A DNA stretch of 64,000 bases from Streptomyces indicus (GTDB lineage Bacteria; Actinomycetota; Actinomycetes; Streptomycetales; Streptomycetaceae). Numbering within the stretch: position 1 is the stretch's first letter; each line of letters starts with the position of its first letter. The stretch covers positions 124,001 to 188,000 of the forward strand of contig NZ_FNFF01000011.1 in assembly GCF_900100315.1 (NCBI RefSeq), written 5' to 3'. The notes below the pieces were generated by a model that ran no database searches, was not told where the DNA came from, and saw only the letters and a program-made list of their open reading frames with translations. A program made the position numbers and the translations under genes. Positions 59,698 to 64,000 of this stretch are shown here, piece after piece.

Positions 59698-60612
59698 ATG
59701 GACTGGCTGAAGAAACTCCCCGGCATCGGGCCGCTCGTGGCGCGCCTGATGACCACCCACGCCTACCGCTCCTACGAGACCCTCGACCGGGCGCACTGGG
59801 CGCGGCTCGCCGGCGCGATGACCTTCGTCAGCTTCCTGGCGCTCTTCCCGCTGCTCACGGTGGCCGCCGCGATCGCCGCCGCCACCCTCTCCAAGGAGAA
59901 GCAGCTCGAACTGCAGGACAAGATCAGCGAGCAGATCCCGGGAATCTCCGACCAGTTGGACATCGGCGGCCTCGTCGAGAACGCCGGCACGGTCGGTGTG
60001 ATCGCCGGCGCCCTGCTCCTGTTCACCGGCGTGAGCTGGGTCGGCACCATAAGGGAGTGCCTGCGCGCGGTCTGGGGCAAGGACGACGAGGAGCAGAACC
60101 CCGTCCTCGCCAAGGTCAAGGACGCCGGCATCCTCATCGGTCTCGGCCTGACGGGACTGCTCTCCCTCGTCGCCTCCACCGTCGGCACCACGGCGGCCGT
60201 CTGGCTGACCCGGGCCGTGGGCCTGGACGACCAGAGCTGGGTGGGCTGGCTGCTTCTGGTCGTGGTCTTCGCGCTCGCCGTCCTCGCGGACTTCCTGATC
60301 CTGCTCTACCTGCTCACGCTGCTGCCCGGGGTGCACCCGCCGCGCCGCCGGCTCTTCGTGGCCGCGCTGGTCGGCGCGATCGGCTTCGAACTGCTCAAGG
60401 CGCTGCTCGGCGGCTACATGAAGGGCGTGGCCGCCAAGTCCATGTACGGGGCCTTCGGCGTCCCCGTCGCGCTGCTCCTGTGGATCAACTTCACCGCGAA
60501 ACTGCTCCTGTTCTGCGCCGCCTGGACGGCGACGCAGAGCAAGCAGGCACCCGAGGGCACGCTCAGCGGCGCGCCCGCCGCACCAGGTCCGGCAGCGGCC
60601 AGCGGCGGTTGA
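59698..60612 (+). CDS. YihY/BrkB-family membrane protein
   Basis: 304 aa from ATG 59698. About six helices with the YihY signature AHWARLAGAMTFVSFLALFP, SWVGTIRECLRAVWG and GAFGVPVALLLWINFTAKLL, LGGYMKGVAAKSMYGAF. Once thought to be RNase BN, the family has no confirmed activity. Its 3' end overlaps the end of the convergent carboxypeptidase gene by 50 bp. Confidence 0.9.
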   Translation: MDWLKKLPGIGPLVARLMTTHAYRSYETLDRAHWARLAGAMTFVSFLALFPLLTVAAAIAAATLSKEKQLELQDKISEQIPGISDQLDIGGLVENAGTVGVIAGALLLFTGVSWVGTIRECLRAVWGKDDEEQNPVLAKVKDAGILIGLGLTGLLSLVASTVGTTAAVWLTRAVGLDDQSWVGWLLLVVVFALAVLADFLILLYLLTLLPGVHPPRRRLFVAALVGAIGFELLKALLGGYMKGVAAKSMYGAFGVPVALLLWINFTAKLLLFCAAWTATQSKQAPEGTLSGAPAAPGPAAASGG

Positions 60613-61804
60613 CCACGAACACCCCGGCGCCGATGAGCGCGAGCACACCGCCGGTGACCGCGAGCGCGATCCCGACCCCGCTCGACCCCTCGTCGGCCGC
60701 GGCGGTCGCGGTGCTCGACAGCGATCCCTGCGCGCTGTCGGAGTCGTCCTTCTCGGGGGCGGCCGCACCCTCGGTGCCGCTCTCCACGCTGCGCGGCGCC
60801 ACCAGTTCGCCGACCGGCTTCACCTTGCCCGCGGCCTTGAAGCCCCAGTCGAAGAGGCGGGCGGTCTCCTGGTAGACGGCGTTCTGCTCGTCGGAGTCCG
60901 GGTTCATCACCGTCACGAGCAGCACCTTGCCGTTCCGCTCGGCGACCCCGGTGAAGGTGGCGCCCGCGTGCGTGGTGTTGCCGTTCTTGACGCCCGCGAT
61001 GCCCTTGTACGGGTTGAGCCCGTAGTCGCCGGTCATCAGGCGGTTGGTGTTCTGGATCTCGAAGTGGTCCCGCTTCTTGCCCTGGCCCTCGCCGGGGAAC
61101 TGGGCGCGCGCGGTGGCCGCGTACTCGCGGAAGTCCGCCTCCTGCAGGCCCGAGCGCGCGATCAGAGTCAGGTCGTACGCGGAGGACACCTGGCCCTCGG
61201 CGTCGTACCCGTCCGGGCTGACCACGTGCGTGTCGAGGGCCTGGAGCTCCTCGGCGTGGGCCTGCATCTCCGAGACGGTCTGCCGGACTCCGCCGTTCAT
61301 GTGCGAGAGCACGTGCACCGCGTCGTTGCCCGACCGCAGGAACACCCCGAGCCACAGGTCGTGGACCGTGTAGGTGTGGTCCTCCTTGACGCCGACCAGG
61401 CTCGACCCCTCGCCGACGTCCGCGAGGTCCGCGTCCTTGACCTTGTAGACCTTGTCCTTGGGCAGGGTGCCCTTCCGGATCAGGGTGTCCGCGAAGAGCA
61501 TCTTCAGCGTGGAGGCGGGCGGCAGCCGCCAGTGCGCGTTGTGCGCGGCGAGCACCTCGCCGGACTCGGCGTCCGCGACGATCCATGAACGGCCCGACAG
61601 CTTCTTCGGCAGCACCGGCGCGCCGGCCCCGAGATTGACCTGCGTGCCCGCCTTGCCGAGCTGGACACCGCCGACCTTCGACATGCTCGCCGGCGGCTTC
61701 GCCGTGTCGTCCTTCTTCCCCGGCTTGTCGTCGGCGACAGCGGGCGCGACGGCAGACATGGTCATCAGGCTGGCGCATACGACCGTTAGTACGGTCTTCT
61801 TCAT
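60563..61804 (-). CDS. D-alanyl-D-alanine carboxypeptidase (PBP5-type)
   Basis: 413 aa from ATG 61804. The signal peptide MKKTVLTVVCASLMTMSAVA precedes the catalytic domain, which has SxxK in PPASTLKML (Ser98, Lys101), SGN in LRSGNDAVHV and K(T)G as GVKNGNTTHAG. It trims D-Ala from peptidoglycan stem peptides outside the membrane. A Ser/Asp linker and a C-terminal membrane helix (VGIALAVTGGVLALIGAGVF) anchor it, with an Arg-rich tail. It is followed by convergent overlap with YihY. Confidence 0.93.
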   Translation of the reverse strand: MKKTVLTVVCASLMTMSAVAPAVADDKPGKKDDTAKPPASMSKVGGVQLGKAGTQVNLGAGAPVLPKKLSGRSWIVADAESGEVLAAHNAHWRLPPASTLKMLFADTLIRKGTLPKDKVYKVKDADLADVGEGSSLVGVKEDHTYTVHDLWLGVFLRSGNDAVHVLSHMNGGVRQTVSEMQAHAEELQALDTHVVSPDGYDAEGQVSSAYDLTLIARSGLQEADFREYAATARAQFPGEGQGKKRDHFEIQNTNRLMTGDYGLNPYKGIAGVKNGNTTHAGATFTGVAERNGKVLLVTVMNPDSDEQNAVYQETARLFDWGFKAAGKVKPVGELVAPRSVESGTEGAAAPEKDDSDSAQGSLSSTATAAADEGSSGVGIALAVTGGVLALIGAGVFVVNRRWPLPDLVRRARR

Positions 61805-61961
61805 GGCAGGCACGGTCGAGAACGTACAGGTCTTACCCGTACGAGTGTGTGCCGGGTCACCCTGTGTCTGCCGGGGATCACTCGCACCACCCCTCCGCGA
61901 GGACTCCGTCCAGGGGATACCCCGGGACGGTGGCCGCAGGGGCGACGGCGATACTGGGCGT

Positions 61962-62204
61962 ATGAAGCTCAGCCGACCCGTCTCCTGGTTCCTGCTCGCC
62001 TTCGGGGTGTGGTCGTGGATCATCTGGATCACTTTCGTCAAGAACCTGGTCAAGGACGGAAGCGGTCTCGCGTTCGACGACGCCGGTGACCCGACCGGAT
62101 ACTTCTGGGTCCATCTGCTGCTCGCCGTGGTGTCCTTTGTCTTGGGGACGGTCGTCGGCGTCATCGGGTTGCGTGGCGTGCGGGCACTGCGCCGTACGTC
62201 ATAG
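61962..62204 (+). CDS. SCO4848-family small membrane protein
   Basis: 80 aa from ATG 61962. Two helices: PVSWFLLAFGVWSWIIWITF and LLLAVVSFVLGTVVGVIGL, with a charged loop (KNLVKDGSGLAFDDAGDPTG). It matches a conserved Streptomyces protein found next to D,D-carboxypeptidase genes; the function is unknown. Confidence 0.85.
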   Translation: MKLSRPVSWFLLAFGVWSWIIWITFVKNLVKDGSGLAFDDAGDPTGYFWVHLLLAVVSFVLGTVVGVIGLRGVRALRRTS

Positions 62205-62316
62205 CCGTTCGGCGTGGCGGACTTTGCGCCGTATGTCATGACGGACTTCGCGCCGTACGTGAGCGGGGCGCCTCAGTGGCCGGCCGGCCAGCGGTAAACG
62301 ACAGGAAGCAGCAGCG

Positions 62317-63714
62317 GTGATCGTCCTCTTCGTCCTCGCGGGTCTCGCCGCCTTCTCCGCCCTGCTCGGGCTGCACTACTACCTGTGGCGCCGGCTCGTA
62401 CGCGACACGACCACGCCGCGGTCGGCGGGACGCAAGGCCGGGACGGCCGTGATCGTCACGGCGCTGGTGCTGATGGTGGGCGCGTTCGCGGGGGCGCGGG
62501 CCGGGCTGCCGTTCGGACTCCAGCAGGTGCTCGCCTGGCCCGGCTACCTGTGGATGGCGCTGTTCCTCTACCTGACGCTGTGGCTGCTGGCCGGCGAGGT
62601 GGTGCGGCCGCTGCTGCTGCGGTGGCTGCGGAAGCGGGATGCGGCGGCTGCGGGGGAGGGGGTGCCGTCGGTCGGGGAGCCGGCTGCGGTGGATCCTGCG
62701 CCGGCCGCGGTGGCCGCAGGCGGTTCCGGGGCTCAGGACGCAGGCGGCCAAGCGGCCCAGGAGGCACGCGGCCAAGCGGCCCAGGACGCAGGCGGCCAGG
62801 GGCCGTTGTCAGTGGGCGGCGATAGGGTTGAAGAGGGCTCGGCCCCCGGGAGGGAGGGGTCCGTCCGGGGTACCCCTGAGCGCCCCCACCCCTCCCGCCG
62901 CCTCTTCGTCTCCCGCATCGTCGGCGGAGCCGCGGCCGCCGCCGCGGTCGGGACCGTCGGGTTCGGTACGTACAACGTGCTGCGCGGACCGAAGCTCAAG
63001 CACATCACCGTGCCGCTCGCGAAGCTGCCGCGCGCCGCGCACGGCTTCCGTATCGCCGTCGTCAGCGACATCCACCTCGGACCGATCCTGGGCCGCGCGC
63101 ACACGCAGCGCATCGTCGACACCATCAACTCCACGCAGGCCGACCTGGTCGCCGTCGTCGGCGACCTCGTCGACGGCAGCGTCGAGGACCTCGGCCCCGC
63201 CGCCGAACCGCTCGCGCAGCTCCGCTCGCGCCACGGCTCGTACTTCGTCACCGGCAACCACGAGTACTTCTCGGGCGCCGCGCAGTGGGTGGACCACGTA
63301 CGCGAACTCGGCCTGCACCCGCTGGAGAACGCCCGCGTCGAGATCGACGGCTTCGACCTTGCGGGCGTGAATGACGTGGCCGGCGAGAGCGAGGGCCAGG
63401 GCCCCGACTTCGTGAAGGCGCTCGGCGACCGCGACCGCTCGCGCGCCTCGGTCCTCCTCGCGCACCAGCCCGTGGTCATCCACGACGCGGTCGAACACGG
63501 AGTGGACCTCCAGCTTTCCGGCCACACCCACGGTGGCCAGATGTGGCCGGGCAATCTCATCGCCGACCTCGCCAACCCCACCCTCGCCGGCCTGGAACGC
63601 TACGGCGACACGCAGCTGTTCGTGTCGCGCGGCGCCGGGGCGTGGGGGCCGCCGGTGCGGGTCGGGGCCCCGTCGGACATCACCGTGGTGACGCTCGCCT
63701 CCCGGCAGGCGTGA
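62317..63714 (+). CDS. Metallophosphoesterase with membrane-spanning N-terminus
   Basis: 465 aa from GTG 62317. Three membrane helices at about 1-95 (FVLAGLAAFSALLGLHYYLW; VIVTALVLMVGAFAG; YLWMALFLYLTLWLLAGEVV), then a ~90-residue Gly/Ala/Gln linker and a fourth hydrophobic stretch with an Arg pair (RRLFVSRIVGGAAAAAAVGT). Calcineurin-like motifs: VSDIHLGPI, VGDLVDG, GNHEYFSG, HQPV, SGHTHGGQMWP, so all five metal-ligand blocks are present. The linker contains 24-bp repeats and a 75-bp element with a damage-promoter box. Substrate unknown; likely outside or at the membrane. Confidence 0.88.
   Translation: MIVLFVLAGLAAFSALLGLHYYLWRRLVRDTTTPRSAGRKAGTAVIVTALVLMVGAFAGARAGLPFGLQQVLAWPGYLWMALFLYLTLWLLAGEVVRPLLLRWLRKRDAAAAGEGVPSVGEPAAVDPAPAAVAAGGSGAQDAGGQAAQEARGQAAQDAGGQGPLSVGGDRVEEGSAPGREGSVRGTPERPHPSRRLFVSRIVGGAAAAAAVGTVGFGTYNVLRGPKLKHITVPLAKLPRAAHGFRIAVVSDIHLGPILGRAHTQRIVDTINSTQADLVAVVGDLVDGSVEDLGPAAEPLAQLRSRHGSYFVTGNHEYFSGAAQWVDHVRELGLHPLENARVEIDGFDLAGVNDVAGESEGQGPDFVKALGDRDRSRASVLLAHQPVVIHDAVEHGVDLQLSGHTHGGQMWPGNLIADLANPTLAGLERYGDTQLFVSRGAGAWGPPVRVGAPSDITVVTLASRQA
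62731..62798 (+). repeat. 24-bp tandem repeats in the phosphoesterase linker
   Basis: Two full copies of a 24-bp unit (62744-62767, 62768-62791) flanked by partial copies encode GQAAQ-type octads, keeping the reading frame. Confidence 0.85.
62803..62876 (+). repeat. ~75-bp element carrying a RecA-NDp consensus (copy B, inside a gene)
   Basis: TTGTCAGTG (62806-62814), 8 nt, TAGGGT (62823-62828) matches the PafBC-type consensus exactly. The sequence stays similar to the copy at 12463-12537 through the C-rich and GGGAGGG blocks. Here it is read through in frame as part of the phosphoesterase linker and could start a shorter mRNA for the catalytic domain. Confidence 0.6.
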
Positions 63715-63722
63715 GACGGGAG

Positions 63723-63754
63723 CCCTCGGGCACGGGCTGCCGAGGGTGGGTTTT
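63723..63754 (+). terminator. Terminator after the phosphoesterase gene
   Basis: 7-bp stem (63723-63729 with 63740-63746), 10-nt loop, followed by TGGGTTTT (63747-63754), an uncommon T-run for this genome. Confidence 0.65.
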
Positions 63755-63971
63755 CGGCCGGGTCGGGGCGCGCCGATGCGCCGCGCTTGGCCGGAACCGT
63801 ACGACTTGAGCGGGCGACTTGGGCGGCTTCTGCCGCTCTGCCCGCACCCAGTGGCATAGGCCCCATGGCCGAAAGGGGCCGCCGCCTCCGCGGACCGGTG
63901 ACAACTGCCGCTCCGGCAGCGCAGCATCTTGTGCGAATCCCGTGCGTGCGGGGTGTCCGGAGGTGAAGAAC

Positions 63972-64000
63972 GTGTTGCGGCGCCATGCGTTCCGCTTGCC
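63972..64000 (+). CDS. Start of a gene cut by the right edge
   Basis: GTG at 63972 preceded by GGAGGTGAAGAAC; ten codons (MLRRHAFRLP) before the edge. The basic start could be a signal-peptide n-region. It cannot be identified from this window. Confidence 0.4.

Overview
The window is a piece of a high-GC actinobacterial chromosome, almost certainly Streptomyces. GC content is very high, GTG starts and GTGA/ATGA stop-start overlaps are frequent, Streptomyces-type families (DUF5682, DUF6350, DUF3017, DUF2690, SCO4848-like) are present, and the order sucCD - DUF6350 - purHN - folD - mdh - betaine genes - glyA - trpS is the familiar core-chromosome order. I see no rRNA or tRNA gene, CRISPR array or prophage. 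The only clear mobile element is a TnpB-only IS200/IS605-type element.

Layout. 1-7.1 kb: a five-gene cluster of DUF5691 and SWIM-zinc-finger genes (leftward) and MoxR AAA ATPase, DUF5682 and VWA genes (rightward). The two arms are fired from a divergent region carrying TTGTCAGTG boxes of the RecA-NDp (PafBC-type, DNA-damage) promoter class. 7.3-9.7 kb: two secreted low-complexity repeat proteins. 10.2-12.3 kb: sucCD. 12.5-15 kb: an unusual HTH / sigma-like / membrane fusion. 15.1-20.2 kb: DUF6350 membrane protein, purN-purH and a small membrane protein. 20.3-24 kb: a lipoprotein, a transmembrane Ser/Thr kinase with a possible I36-like ectodomain, its coupled FHA protein and a PGY-rich membrane protein. 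24.3-29.8 kb: folD-DUF3017, two membrane-anchored XRE proteins, a secreted peptidoglycan-binding protein and mdh. 30-38.2 kb: a lipoprotein, then a betaine operon (aldehyde dehydrogenase, GMC oxidoreductase, ABC ATPase, fused double permease, binding protein).

38.3-47.7 kb: AhpD-like enzyme/MocR pair, TagC-like secreted protein, EamA transporter, lipoprotein plus ATP-grasp ligase, ornithine aminotransferase, TnpB element, and a DinB/VOC pair. 48-50.4 kb: glyA behind a ZTP riboswitch, then a membrane protein. 50.6-55.2 kb: ECF sigma factor with its membrane partner, trpS, a 2H phosphoesterase and a propeller lipoprotein. 55.2-59.6 kb: a complete-looking decaprenyl-phosphoryl-arabinose (DPA) type set (DprE2, DprE1, PAP2 phosphatase, UbiA transferase, GtrA). 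59.7-63.7 kb: YihY membrane protein, D,D-carboxypeptidase, a SCO4848-like protein and a metallophosphoesterase.

How the parts connect. purN, purH, folD and glyA are four steps of one-carbon and purine metabolism. The ZTP riboswitch on glyA would sense the purH substrate ZMP when formyl-folate runs low. sucCD and mdh are TCA-cycle steps. Envelope functions recur: DPA-type lipid sugar genes, carboxypeptidase, TagC-like and peptidoglycan-binding proteins, and the STK/FHA pair.

Most interesting points: the damage-type divergent promoter on the MoxR/VWA/SWIM cluster; an approximately 75-bp element carrying the same promoter consensus that occurs twice elsewhere, once inside a coding sequence; a chain of coupled 12-codon mini-ORFs between the PAP2 and UbiA genes; and repeated short tandem duplications at gene 3' ends.
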